Of a stretch of DNA of 37,791 nucleotides, positions 7,210-15,382 are shown in pieces. Every line of letters starts with the position of its first letter. Position 1 is the stretch's first letter. The notes under the pieces are model-generated. The model did no database searches and was not told the origin of the DNA. It saw nothing but the letters and a program-made list of their open reading frames with translations. The DNA comes from Flavobacterium frigoris (GTDB lineage: Bacteria > Bacteroidota > Bacteroidia > Flavobacteriales > Flavobacteriaceae). Made by a program: the position numbers and the translations under genes. The stretch lies in the NCBI RefSeq assembly GCF_900111075.1, contig NZ_FOFZ01000021.1:1-37791 (forward strand), read 5' to 3'.

Positions 7210-7884
7210 TTAATGATCCCATAAGTTTTTTAGCGCTTCTTTTCTGCTCAATGGTTTTAGGTTGGTATCAGCAACAAATCTTTTTACTGCCTCTGGATTT
7301 GTTTTCGCATATTCTCTTAGAGCCCAACCAATTGCTTTTTGGATAAAAAACTCGTTGGAGAATTTATGCTGGTCGCAAACTGTCTTTAATAAGTCAAAAT
7401 CCGTTTTGTCTTTATACCCCAATTGAAATAAAATAGCACTTCGATTTAACCACATATTGTCTGAATTGGAAAACTTACTGATACTTTCGGTAATGGATTC
7501 AGGAAATTCCAATAGGTATTCGCCAAGAATATTTTTTGAAATAGTATCTACGCTGTCCCACCAGGAATTATGTGTTAGCAGTTTTTCTATGATATCAATA
7601 TCCTTCTGCTTATACTTTCCTTTCAGTTCTTTTATCAAAATTTCAATGGCGCAGTAATGAAATTCCCGCTGGTCTTTTGCATATAAGGCTATTGCAATTT
7701 CTCTTGCATTTTTGGCCACTTCCTCTTTGTTCGCTTTCCAGACTTCTTTAAAAAGTTGTCTTCGTTCGGTTGTTTTTATTCCAAAAAAAGCAAAATGATT
7801 CTTCATATATTTGGCCATAGCCAAAGCAATTTCGCTCTGGCTATTTTCTTGAAAGGCAGTTTCTAAATCAGCAATAAATCCCAT
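7210..7884 (-). CDS. AlkD-type DNA alkylation repair protein (HEAT-like DNA glycosylase)
   Basis: AlkD proteins excise positively charged alkylated bases such as 7- and 3-methylpurines from DNA, using a superhelix of HEAT-like repeats. With the ATG at 7884 (MGFIADLE) the protein is 224 residues. NSWWDSVD then places W109 and D113, and MWLNRSA places R148, the numbers of the catalytic residues known in Bacillus cereus AlkD. That agreement supports this start over the ATG at 7911, which would overlap the preceding gamma-glutamyltransferase gene by 23 bases. The chosen start leaves 4 bases after the TAG stop of that gene, so translational coupling is likely. No signal peptide; cytoplasmic. Confidence 0.9.
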   Translation of the reverse strand: MGFIADLETAFQENSQSEIALAMAKYMKNHFAFFGIKTTERRQLFKEVWKANKEEVAKNAREIAIALYAKDQREFHYCAIEILIKELKGKYKQKDIDIIEKLLTHNSWWDSVDTISKNILGEYLLEFPESITESISKFSNSDNMWLNRSAILFQLGYKDKTDFDLLKTVCDQHKFSNEFFIQKAIGWALREYAKTNPEAVKRFVADTNLKPLSRKEALKNLWDH

Positions 7885-7888
7885 ACTT

Positions 7889-9574
7889 CTAAAATCCAAC
7901 TGCGGTATCATCTCCTCTAAAATCGGCTCCGCCTTCTAGTTTATTGTTTGGTAAAACCAAGATAGCGTCTACTTTACCAATAACGGGAGTTGTTTTTTCA
8001 TTAATGAGATAGCCTTTTGCTTTTAACGCATCAAAGGTTTGTGTACTAAAAGTATTCGGTTCAAATGTAATCAGATCTGGCAACCATTGATGGTGAAAGC
8101 GGGGCGCATTAACCGCTTCTTGCATACTCAAGTTGTATTCGTACACATTTAAGATCGTTTGCAATACAGAAGTGATAATAGTGGACCCTCCAGGGGAGCC
8201 CACGGTCATCAATAGTTTTCCGTTTTTTTCGACAATAGTAGGCGTCATGGAACTCAGCATCCTTTTTTGCGGAGCAATACTGTTCGCTTCATTTCCTACG
8301 AGTCCAAACATGTTAGGTACTCCCGCTTTGGCACTGAAATCATCCATTTCATTGTTCAATAAAAACCCCAATTCATCACAGTAAAATTTTGAGCCAAAAC
8401 CAGCGTTTAGCGTGGTTGTAGCAGCAATAGCGTTTCCAAATTGATCTACAATAGAGTAGTGGGTCGTTTCCATACTTTCGTTATAATTGACGTTTCCTTC
8501 CTTAATATCTGATGACAAGGTCGCTTTATCAAAACTGAAATTGGCCATTCTTTGCTTCAGATAATTGTCGTCCATTAACGCTTTCAATGGTATTTTTACA
8601 AAGTCAGGATCTCCTAAAAAGTAGCTTCGGTCCGCATAGGCTCTTCGTTCTGCTTCTACAATTACTTGTATAGCCTGTGAAGAATTATGTCCCATTTTAG
8701 CCAAATCATAAGGGGCGATCATTTTAAATATTTGTGCCAGGCATATTCCGCCACTGCTTGGTGGTGCCATCGAAATAATGTTCAAATCTTTGTATTTAAA
8801 ACTAAGCGGTGTTCTCCATTTGGCTTCGTATTGAGCCAAATCTTCCATGGTGATTATAGCTCCTTTTGCCTGAAGATAATCCACTAAAGTTTTTGCGGTT
8901 TCACCTTTGTAAAACTCGTCGCGGCCATTTTTTGAAATTCTTCTTAGTGTTGCTGCCAGCGCGGGATATTTAATGGTGTCTTTTTCTTTATATACTTTTG
9001 AAAGCACTGAATTGGAACCATTTATTTTTGTAAGTTCTTGACGATAGTCATTCAGGCGTTCTTCCTGTTTCTGTGTAACAACAACACCACGTTCCGCCAA
9101 CTCAATAACGGGTTTTAAAATCTCTTCGATAGGTAAGGAACCTAATTTCGCATGTACTGCAAAAACACCAGCGATCGTTCCCGGGATACCTATTGCCAGC
9201 GCCGATTGAGTGCTTTTTCCAGGAATTACATTTCCATTGGGATCCAAAAACATATCTTTTGTGGCCGCTAATGGGGCTTTTTCTCTATAATCCAAAGTTC
9301 CTTTTTCACCATTTGCCTTTCTGTAGACCATAAATCCGCCACCGCCAAGGTTCCCGGCGTAAGGGTAGGCTACTGCCAATGCCAATTCGGTTGCAACCAT
9401 CGCATCAAAAGCATTTCCGCCTTTTTTCATGATTTCGACACCAATTTTAGAAGCTTCTTCCCGTGCCGAAACGACCATTGCCTCATTCGCCAAAAGTCCT
9501 GTAGGTTGAACCGCAATTTTTTGCGTTTTACAACCAAAAGTAATGACGCACAATAGAATAATAATTTTTTTCAT
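7889..9574 (-). CDS. ggt: Gamma-glutamyltransferase lipoprotein, first tandem copy
   Basis: A 561-residue Ntn-hydrolase that cleaves the gamma-glutamyl bond of glutathione and related peptides. It begins with a lipoprotein-type signal (MKKIIILLCVITFGC, acylated Cys15 likely), so it is exported and membrane-anchored. The autocleavage site is T370 of T-T-H-Y-S-I-V-D, separating a large and a small subunit. PPSSGGICL (271-279) and the glycine-rich VGSPGGSTI belong to the active-site region. It follows the second copy in the same direction after 39 bases, and the two proteins can be read in parallel without gaps for the first 380 residues. Together they would let the cell take up glutathione-derived amino acids or handle gamma-glutamyl compounds. 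Confidence 0.95.
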   Translation of the reverse strand: MKKIIILLCVITFGCKTQKIAVQPTGLLANEAMVVSAREEASKIGVEIMKKGGNAFDAMVATELALAVAYPYAGNLGGGGFMVYRKANGEKGTLDYREKAPLAATKDMFLDPNGNVIPGKSTQSALAIGIPGTIAGVFAVHAKLGSLPIEEILKPVIELAERGVVVTQKQEERLNDYRQELTKINGSNSVLSKVYKEKDTIKYPALAATLRRISKNGRDEFYKGETAKTLVDYLQAKGAIITMEDLAQYEAKWRTPLSFKYKDLNIISMAPPSSGGICLAQIFKMIAPYDLAKMGHNSSQAIQVIVEAERRAYADRSYFLGDPDFVKIPLKALMDDNYLKQRMANFSFDKATLSSDIKEGNVNYNESMETTHYSIVDQFGNAIAATTTLNAGFGSKFYCDELGFLLNNEMDDFSAKAGVPNMFGLVGNEANSIAPQKRMLSSMTPTIVEKNGKLLMTVGSPGGSTIITSVLQTILNVYEYNLSMQEAVNAPRFHHQWLPDLITFEPNTFSTQTFDALKAKGYLINEKTTPVIGKVDAILVLPNNKLEGGADFRGDDTAVGF

Positions 9575-9613
9575 TTCTGATGTATTTGTATTATTTGTTT
9601 GGAATAGAATGAA

Positions 9614-11299
9614 TTAGAAACCTAATGCTTTGTTGTCTTCTCTTTTATCGGCGCCACCTTCCAGTTTTCCATTTGCTAAGACTAAAATAGCATCGACTTG
9701 ACCTACAATTTCTTTATTGGTTTCGTTGACTTTGTATCCTTTTGCTTTTATTTTTTCCAGTAATTCTCTATCGAAAGAGTTTGGTTCAAAGGTGATTTCG
9801 TCAGGAAGCCATTGATGGTGAAAACGAGGTGCGTTGACTGCTTCTTGCATGCTCATATCAAATTCGTACACATTTAAAATGGTTTGCAAAACAGAAGTGA
9901 TAATCGTAGAACCTCCGGGAGTTCCCACAACCATGAACAATTTTCCGTTCTTCTCTACAATGGTTGGTGTCATAGAGCTAAGCATTCTTTTGCCTGGAGC
10001 GATACTGTTGGCTTCGGTTCCTGTAAGTCCGTATAGATTAGGAACTCCGGCTTTAGCGCTAAAATCATCCATTTGGTTGTTTAAAAAGAAACCTAATTCA
10101 TCACAGTATATTTTAGAACCGTAATTATCATTTAAGGTGGTCGTTGCAGAAACTGCATTTCCTTCGGCATCTACAATAGAGTAATGCGTGGTTTGCTTGC
10201 TTTCGTACCCTAGAATTTTTCCTTTACTAATATCAGATGATTTTGAAGCTTGGTCGAATGAGAAATCACTCATTCTGTTTTGGATGTAAGTGGAATCCAA
10301 TAGTTCTTTTATAGGAAGCTTTACAAAATCTGGGTCGCCTAGGAAAGCATTTCTGTCCGCGTAGGCTCTTCGTTCCGCTTCGGTGATGACTTGGATTGCT
10401 TTCACACTGTTGTGCCCCATTTCGGCAAGATTAAAAGGTTCGATCATTTTCATGATTTGGTCTAAACAAATACCACCACTACTTGGCGGAGACATAGAGG
10501 TTATCTTTAAATCTTTATAGGTAAAAGTGATAGGTGCTCTCCATTTAGCTTTATATTGACTTAAATCTTCCGCTGTCATATTGCCGTCTTTCGCTTTTAG
10601 GAAAGCCACTAACTTTTTCGCCGTTTCCCCTTTGTAAAACTCATCACGTCCGTTTTTTGCAATTCGTTTTAAAGTGGCTGCCAAGGCAGGATACTTAATG
10701 GTATCGCCCGCTTTATAAACTTGAGAAAATAAGCTGTTTGGGCCATTCGTTTTTATAAACGTTTCCCTGTAAGTAGCTAAACTTTGTTCTTGAAATTCCG
10801 TAACGACAACGCCCTTTTCAGCTAACGCAATTACAGGTTCCATGATTTCGGCTATGGGTAAAGAACCGTATTTTTTATGCACCGCAAATAATCCGGCGAG
10901 TGTACCTGGAATTCCAGAGGCTATTGCCGAAGCGGTACTTTTACCTTCAATTACATTTCCTGCTCCATCAAGATACATGTCTTTGGTTGCGGCAAGCGGT
11001 GCTTTTTCTCTGTAATCGAGGGCTCCAGTTTCGCCATTGGCTTTTCTGAAAACCATAAAGCCACCACCACCAAGATTCCCCGCCTGCGGATAAGATACCG
11101 CCAATGCGAGTTCAGTTGCGACCATAGCATCAAAAGCGTTTCCTCCTTTTTTCATAATAGCAACACCGATTGCGGAAGCCTCTTCCCGTGCCGAAACGAC
11201 CATGGCTTTATCGGTAACTAAACCTGTTGGAACCATGATTTTTTCATTTGATTTACAACTAAGAAATGCTAGGGAAAGGAGTAGTATTATTTTTTTCAT
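9614..11299 (-). CDS. ggt: Gamma-glutamyltransferase lipoprotein, second tandem copy
   Basis: A paralogue of the neighbouring gene, also 561 residues when the ATG at 11299 is used (MKKIILLLSLAFLSC, lipid-anchored Cys15). The open frame continues upstream to 11410, but that extension has no family resemblance and would bury the signal peptide. The catalytic threonine is again T370 in T-T-H-Y-S-I-V-D, with PPSSGGICL at 271-279 and VGTPGGSTI near 460. Equal length, equal position of all motifs and adjacent placement indicate tandem duplication. The 132 bases before the start probably hold the promoter, although no clear TAnnTTTG was found. Confidence 0.95.
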   Translation of the reverse strand: MKKIILLLSLAFLSCKSNEKIMVPTGLVTDKAMVVSAREEASAIGVAIMKKGGNAFDAMVATELALAVSYPQAGNLGGGGFMVFRKANGETGALDYREKAPLAATKDMYLDGAGNVIEGKSTASAIASGIPGTLAGLFAVHKKYGSLPIAEIMEPVIALAEKGVVVTEFQEQSLATYRETFIKTNGPNSLFSQVYKAGDTIKYPALAATLKRIAKNGRDEFYKGETAKKLVAFLKAKDGNMTAEDLSQYKAKWRAPITFTYKDLKITSMSPPSSGGICLDQIMKMIEPFNLAEMGHNSVKAIQVITEAERRAYADRNAFLGDPDFVKLPIKELLDSTYIQNRMSDFSFDQASKSSDISKGKILGYESKQTTHYSIVDAEGNAVSATTTLNDNYGSKIYCDELGFFLNNQMDDFSAKAGVPNLYGLTGTEANSIAPGKRMLSSMTPTIVEKNGKLFMVVGTPGGSTIITSVLQTILNVYEFDMSMQEAVNAPRFHHQWLPDEITFEPNSFDRELLEKIKAKGYKVNETNKEIVGQVDAILVLANGKLEGGADKREDNKALGF

Positions 11300-11431
11300 T
11301 ATGGTATGGTAGTTTGGTTTTTTCTTTTTTAACATATAAGTCATATCAGTAAAGTGTTTACGCTCAGCATTCTTTTTTAGTAAAAAACTTAAAGAACTTA
11401 TATGTTTCAATAGCTTTGTATATTTTAAATT

Positions 11432-12016
11432 TTATTCTTCTATTAATTTTTGTCTCGCATGTGCCCTTAATTCCTCAAAAAAACCTGTAAACTCCTGCTC
11501 AAATTCAGTATAGAACTGCGTTAGTTCCTCTGAAGCAAAGCGCATTTTTGATTCATTCTTGGTTCGGCTATCCATTTGGGTTAGTATTTTGTCAATTCCT
11601 GCAATGGTTTGATAACTGAGTAACCAGTTTTGTTTAATCATATAAGGCATAATTGAAATGGTTCTTTCGCTTAAAATGGGGATGTTGTCATTCAAAGACC
11701 GATAGAAAGTAGTAACATATGTTTCCAAATCTTCGTCTGAGTATTTAACCCAATTTTTTGCCAGAAAATGATCGTAAAAAACATCAACTATAACACCAGA
11801 ATAGTGATGGTATCTGGAATGCAATTTTTTAGTGCTTTGTCTAAAAACAGGATGGGCATCCGTAAAGGTGTCAATTGCACGATGAAGAATAATTCCTTTC
11901 TGTACTTCCAAAGGATAATTTTCAAAATGCTTCCCCCGTATCCCATCAGCCATAAAATTACCAATTTTGATTAAATCGTTGTCGCCCGAAAGATAGATGT
12001 GTGCTAAGAAGTTCAT
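11432..12016 (-). CDS. Acyl carrier protein phosphodiesterase-like protein (AcpH/DUF479 family)
   Basis: A 194-residue cytoplasmic protein. MNFLAHIYLSGDND and IGNFMADGIRGK match the start of AcpH-family proteins, which remove the 4'-phosphopantetheine arm from acyl carrier protein and belong to the HD-like metal-dependent fold. GIILHRAIDTFTDAHPVF and VDVFYDHFLAKNW hold the conserved His and Asp residues expected to bind metal. Enzyme activity is shown for the E. coli member only; in Bacteroidota it is inferred. It is divergent from glmM with 98 bases between the start codons. Confidence 0.85.
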   Translation of the reverse strand: MNFLAHIYLSGDNDLIKIGNFMADGIRGKHFENYPLEVQKGIILHRAIDTFTDAHPVFRQSTKKLHSRYHHYSGVIVDVFYDHFLAKNWVKYSDEDLETYVTTFYRSLNDNIPILSERTISIMPYMIKQNWLLSYQTIAGIDKILTQMDSRTKNESKMRFASEELTQFYTEFEQEFTGFFEELRAHARQKLIEE

Positions 12017-12063
12017 TCGCCTAAATTATGAATTCTAAATGACTTATTTAAATTGTCAATTAT

Positions 12064-12071
12064 TATATTTG
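12064..12071 (+). promoter_or_regulatory. Candidate glmM -7 box
   Basis: TATATTTG fits TAnnTTTG and lies 43 bases before the glmM ATG. There is no TTG at the -33 distance. Confidence 0.45.
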
Positions 12072-12114
12072 TGGGAAATTTAAAAGAAAGTACTCAAAAT
12101 TTAAAAATATAAGA

Positions 12115-13503
12115 ATGACTTTAATAAAATCAATATCAGGAATACGTGGGACAATAGGAGGGAAAGTAGGGGATAACTTAACGCCACTTGATGCAGTGAA
12201 ATTTGCCTCCGCTTATGGAACCTGGTTAAAAAACTATTCTGGTAAAGACAAACTTACGGTTGTTGTAGGTCGTGATGCCCGGATTTCAGGGCCTATGATT
12301 CATAATTTAGTTGTGAATACCTTGATTGGTTTAGGTATTGACGTGATTGATTTGGGGTTGTCAACGACTCCAACGGTTGAAGTTGCTGTTCCTTTGGAGA
12401 AAGCAGACGGAGGAATTATCCTTACTGCTTCACACAATCCGAAGCAATGGAATGCCTTAAAGTTATTGAATGAAAAAGGAGAATTCCTTAATGGGATTGA
12501 AGGAGAAAAAATCCTTGCGATCGCTGAAGCTGAAGCTTTTGATTTCTCGGATGTGGACAGCTTAGGCCAAATTACAGAGAATGACGCTTACATGGATATT
12601 CATATTGACGAGGTGGTGAATTTGCCTTTAGTTGATGTTGAAGCTGTCAAAGCGGCTAAATTCAAAGTGGTAGTAGACGGTGTGAATTCATCTGGAGGAA
12701 TCATTATCCCAAAATTATTGGAATTAATGGGCGTTGAAGTAGTGAAGTTATACTGTGAACCTAACGGACATTTTCCACACAACCCGGAGCCTTTAAAAGA
12801 ACACCTAACTGATATTTCAGAACTAGTAGTTAAGGAAAAAGCAGATTTAGGAGTTGTCGTGGATCCAGACGTAGACCGTTTGGCTTTCATCTGTGAAGAT
12901 GGCGAAATGTTTGGTGAAGAATATACATTGGTAGCTTGTGCCGACTATGTGTTGAGTAAAACCCCAGGGAATACGGTTTCTAATATGTCTTCTTCTCGTG
13001 CCTTGCGCGATGTGACGAACAGACATAATGGAAACTACGAAGCCAGTGCTGTAGGTGAGGTGAATGTAGTAGATTTAATGAAAAAGAACAATGCCATCAT
13101 AGGTGGAGAAGGAAACGGCGGAATCATTTATCCGGAGTCGCATTATGGTCGTGATAGTTTGGTAGGTGTTGCCTTATTCTTGACGCATTTGGCCAACAAG
13201 AAAATGACCGTTTCGGCTTTACGTGCTTCGTATCCCGAGTATTACATGAGCAAAAACAAAATCGAATTGACTCCACAAATTGATGTGGATGCGATTCTGG
13301 TTGCCATGACTGAGAAATATAAGAACGAAGATATCACCACCATTGACGGAGTAAAAATTGACTTTGCTAATGAATGGGTACACTTGAGAAAATCAAATAC
13401 AGAGCCTATTATTAGAATCTATACTGAAGCACCTTCACAAGCGCAGGCTGATACGCTAGCTTTGCGAATTATTGATGAAATAAAAGCAGTAGCTGGAATC
13501 TAA
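12115..13503 (+). CDS. glmM: Phosphoglucosamine mutase-like phosphohexomutase
   Basis: A 462-residue cytoplasmic enzyme of the alpha-D-phosphohexomutase family. The active serine is S106 in TASHNPKQWNALK. VDPDVDRLAF (near 250) is the metal-binding DxDxD loop, GGEGNGGI (near 335) the sugar-binding loop, and RKSNTEPIIRIYTE (near 430) the phosphate-binding loop. GlmM converts glucosamine-6-phosphate to glucosamine-1-phosphate for peptidoglycan and LPS precursors. Members that also act on glucose or mannose phosphates look similar, so the sugar specificity is the main doubt. It is a single-gene transcript with a -7 box upstream and a strong terminator 20 bases after the stop. Confidence 0.9.
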   Translation: MTLIKSISGIRGTIGGKVGDNLTPLDAVKFASAYGTWLKNYSGKDKLTVVVGRDARISGPMIHNLVVNTLIGLGIDVIDLGLSTTPTVEVAVPLEKADGGIILTASHNPKQWNALKLLNEKGEFLNGIEGEKILAIAEAEAFDFSDVDSLGQITENDAYMDIHIDEVVNLPLVDVEAVKAAKFKVVVDGVNSSGGIIIPKLLELMGVEVVKLYCEPNGHFPHNPEPLKEHLTDISELVVKEKADLGVVVDPDVDRLAFICEDGEMFGEEYTLVACADYVLSKTPGNTVSNMSSSRALRDVTNRHNGNYEASAVGEVNVVDLMKKNNAIIGGEGNGGIIYPESHYGRDSLVGVALFLTHLANKKMTVSALRASYPEYYMSKNKIELTPQIDVDAILVAMTEKYKNEDITTIDGVKIDFANEWVHLRKSNTEPIIRIYTEAPSQAQADTLALRIIDEIKAVAGI

Positions 13504-13523
13504 AACAGCGTTTTCTAAAATAT

Positions 13524-13561
13524 AAAACCCCCTTTCAAACTTGATTTTGAAAGGGGGTTTT
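13524..13561. terminator. Strong bidirectional terminator after glmM
   Basis: A perfect 16-bp stem, AAAACCCCCTTTCAAA (13524-13539) with TTTGAAAGGGGGTTTT (13546-13561), and a 6-base loop. A and T flanks allow it to stop both glmM and the convergent DoxX gene. Confidence 0.92.
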
Positions 13562-13638
13562 GCTTTTAGGTTCTTGTACTTAAAAATCCAAATTAAAAAT
13601 TAGGCTTCGTACTTTTTTTAATTTCGTATTGTCAAAAG

Positions 13639-14037
13639 TTAATCCCATGTATTGGAAGAAGAAACGGCCATTTTTCCACCGCCAGTAAAGAAAAGTGTTA
13701 GTGCACCAAATAGGTATAAGCCCAATAATTCTACTTGCCATCCACCATTTTCGTTTAAAGTAAACAGGTCTGCTGTGTGTACTAAGAAAAAAGCAAATAA
13801 AGTACCAAAAACATATACACCAGCCGCTATTCGGGTTCTGTATCCAGCAAGGATTAGTAGCGGAGCAACAATTTCAGTGATATAAACGCCATAAGCAAGA
13901 ATAGAAGGAAGTCCCTTTGCAGATAGCATGCCTTCAATAAAAGAGACATCTCCTAATTTAGCAATTCCGTGAAGCAACATCAAGGCGCCAACTGCAATAC
14001 GAAGGATTAACAACCCTAAATCAGTGTTTTTATTCAT
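13639..14037 (-). CDS. DoxX family membrane protein
   Basis: A 132-residue protein with four hydrophobic helices: about 6-24, 42-62, 68-88 and 103-120. The opening LGLLILRIAVGALMLLHGIAKL and the GYRTRIAAG turn are typical of DoxX/SURF4-type proteins. Their roles are poorly defined: some act with oxidoreductases in the respiratory chain or in thiol stress. It is transcribed alone. A TATATTTG box on the minus strand (14102-14109) lies 64 bases before the ATG, and the glmM terminator serves it from the other side. Confidence 0.88.
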   Translation of the reverse strand: MNKNTDLGLLILRIAVGALMLLHGIAKLGDVSFIEGMLSAKGLPSILAYGVYITEIVAPLLILAGYRTRIAAGVYVFGTLFAFFLVHTADLFTLNENGGWQVELLGLYLFGALTLFFTGGGKMAVSSSNTWD

Positions 14038-14101
14038 ATTTTTTGTTTTAAGTTAACATTCAGTATAATTACGCTATACCAAACACTACAATTTTGTATC
14101 T

Positions 14102-14109
14102 CAAATATA
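14102..14109 (-). promoter_or_regulatory. Candidate DoxX -7 box
   Basis: The minus strand reads TATATTTG, matching TAnnTTTG, 64 bases before the DoxX ATG. The -33 element is not clear. Confidence 0.4.
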
Positions 14110-14179
14110 TTCTATTTTTTAATGCAGATATAATCATTTACTTATTAAATTACAATGCTGCTCTTTCGTACTAGAACTA

Positions 14180-14212
14180 AAGCCCTTTCAAAGTTGATTT
14201 AAAAAGTGGTTT
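14180..14212. repeat. Degenerate relative of the glmM terminator sequence
   Basis: This stretch aligns with the terminator at 13526-13559: AAGCCC-TTTCAAAGTTGATTT here against AACCCCCTTTCAAACTTGATTT there, followed by a partly matching right arm. Pairing of its own arms is imperfect. It lies beyond the stop of the phosphotransferase gene and may be a weakened terminator for it. Confidence 0.35.
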
Positions 14213-14286
14213 ATTGTTATTTGGAAAACGGAATGAGTACTTGAAATTTTAATATTTTTAGCATGGTTCTTAGCCAGTAGTTCGTC

Positions 14287-15279
14287 CTACTCTAATTCAA
14301 TTTTATTAAAAATAATCCATCGTTTTAAATTGCCTATAAACCTTTTTAAGTGGTCTTCATTCAAGAAAACATTGGTCCAATAATCATATCTGTCGCATTG
14401 CATACTGATATAATAGGTCATAATTGCTAAACAGGCGAGCGGTAGAATTCGTTTTTCCTCTTTAGTAATTTCAGTTATCGTTTCGTAACCTTCAAGAAAA
14501 CTTGCTGCTTTCACTTTGTAATCATTCTCGTTTAGATTTGTAGAGAATAGCTGAAATAGAAAATAGGAAATATCTAAACACAACCAGCCATTACCACAGA
14601 AATCAAAATCAAAAAGGGTTACTTTATTGTCTTCATTAAAGTGCATATTATCAAACCATACGTCGAGATGAACGGCTCCAAAACGTATTTGTTCGTTAGC
14701 TACAGTACTAAATTCCTTTCGTAGAAAACGAGCCAGCTTTTCTAAAAATAGCGTCTCTTCAGTTTCTTTCTTAAAGAATTCCCGTGTTCGTTTAACGGAA
14801 TCAATAAGCAAAACTTCATTGTTGTATGTGATTCTGTTTAATGCAAAACTTTCTGTCTCTTTATGAACTTTGGCCAAAGCTTGCCCAATACAAAAACTGG
14901 TTTCAGCTGTGAATTTTGCGGATTTTGTGCCTTCTGCAAACGAAAATAATACAGCATACCGTAATCCTTCGGGAGCGTTTAATTCTTGAATGTATTCGTT
15001 TAAATTATCAGCAAAGGGGAAGGAAACAGGAGTTTTGTTTTTGTTCAAATGGATAAGCAGTCGTACTTCTTCGGCAACTTCTTTTTTTGTTCTCCAATCA
15101 AAAGTATAGACGCGAAGAACATATTTAGTATTATTATCAGTAACGATGTAAACGTGGTTCATTCCGGCTCTGAAAAGTTTGCATTCCGTATTCTCACTTA
15201 AATTATATTTCTCTTGTAATAATTCCCCAAGTTTAGTTGCAGAAAGGGTTGAATTTGTAACTGGAAATTCTTTTGTCAT
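14287..15279 (-). CDS. APH/choline kinase-like phosphotransferase
   Basis: A 330-residue cytoplasmic protein with the aminoglycoside phosphotransferase/choline kinase fold. YVLRVYTF (about 53-60) is the beta strand with the ATP-binding basic residue. HLDVWFDNMHF contains the catalytic D206 and N211, and FDFDFCG (near 225) the metal-binding aspartate. Similar enzymes phosphorylate homoserine, choline, aminoglycosides or sugar amines; the substrate cannot be told from sequence. It is transcribed leftward after the serine hydrolase (103 bases between the hydrolase stop and this start), possibly in one unit. It is not a recognisable resistance enzyme. Confidence 0.85.
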   Translation of the reverse strand: MTKEFPVTNSTLSATKLGELLQEKYNLSENTECKLFRAGMNHVYIVTDNNTKYVLRVYTFDWRTKKEVAEEVRLLIHLNKNKTPVSFPFADNLNEYIQELNAPEGLRYAVLFSFAEGTKSAKFTAETSFCIGQALAKVHKETESFALNRITYNNEVLLIDSVKRTREFFKKETEETLFLEKLARFLRKEFSTVANEQIRFGAVHLDVWFDNMHFNEDNKVTLFDFDFCGNGWLCLDISYFLFQLFSTNLNENDYKVKAASFLEGYETITEITKEEKRILPLACLAIMTYYISMQCDRYDYWTNVFLNEDHLKRFIGNLKRWIIFNKIELE

Positions 15280-15382
15280 CTATTCTTTTATTTTTGGAAT
15301 GGCTTACTATTTTTATTTTGCTTTGAGAAAAATGGGTAATCGAATATCGGTCAATATTTTTAAAGTAAATGACTATAGATCA

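Noticed and set aside
7885..7911. Upstream ATG for the AlkD-like gene, overlapping the gamma-glutamyltransferase gene
   Set aside because: The ATG at 7884 gives catalytic residues at the same numbers as B. cereus AlkD and leaves a 4-base gap. The upstream start is possible but less likely.
11300..11410. N-terminal extension of the second gamma-glutamyltransferase
   Set aside because: The 37 extra residues are lysine-rich, have no counterpart in the tandem copy, and would bury the lipoprotein signal that begins at 11299.
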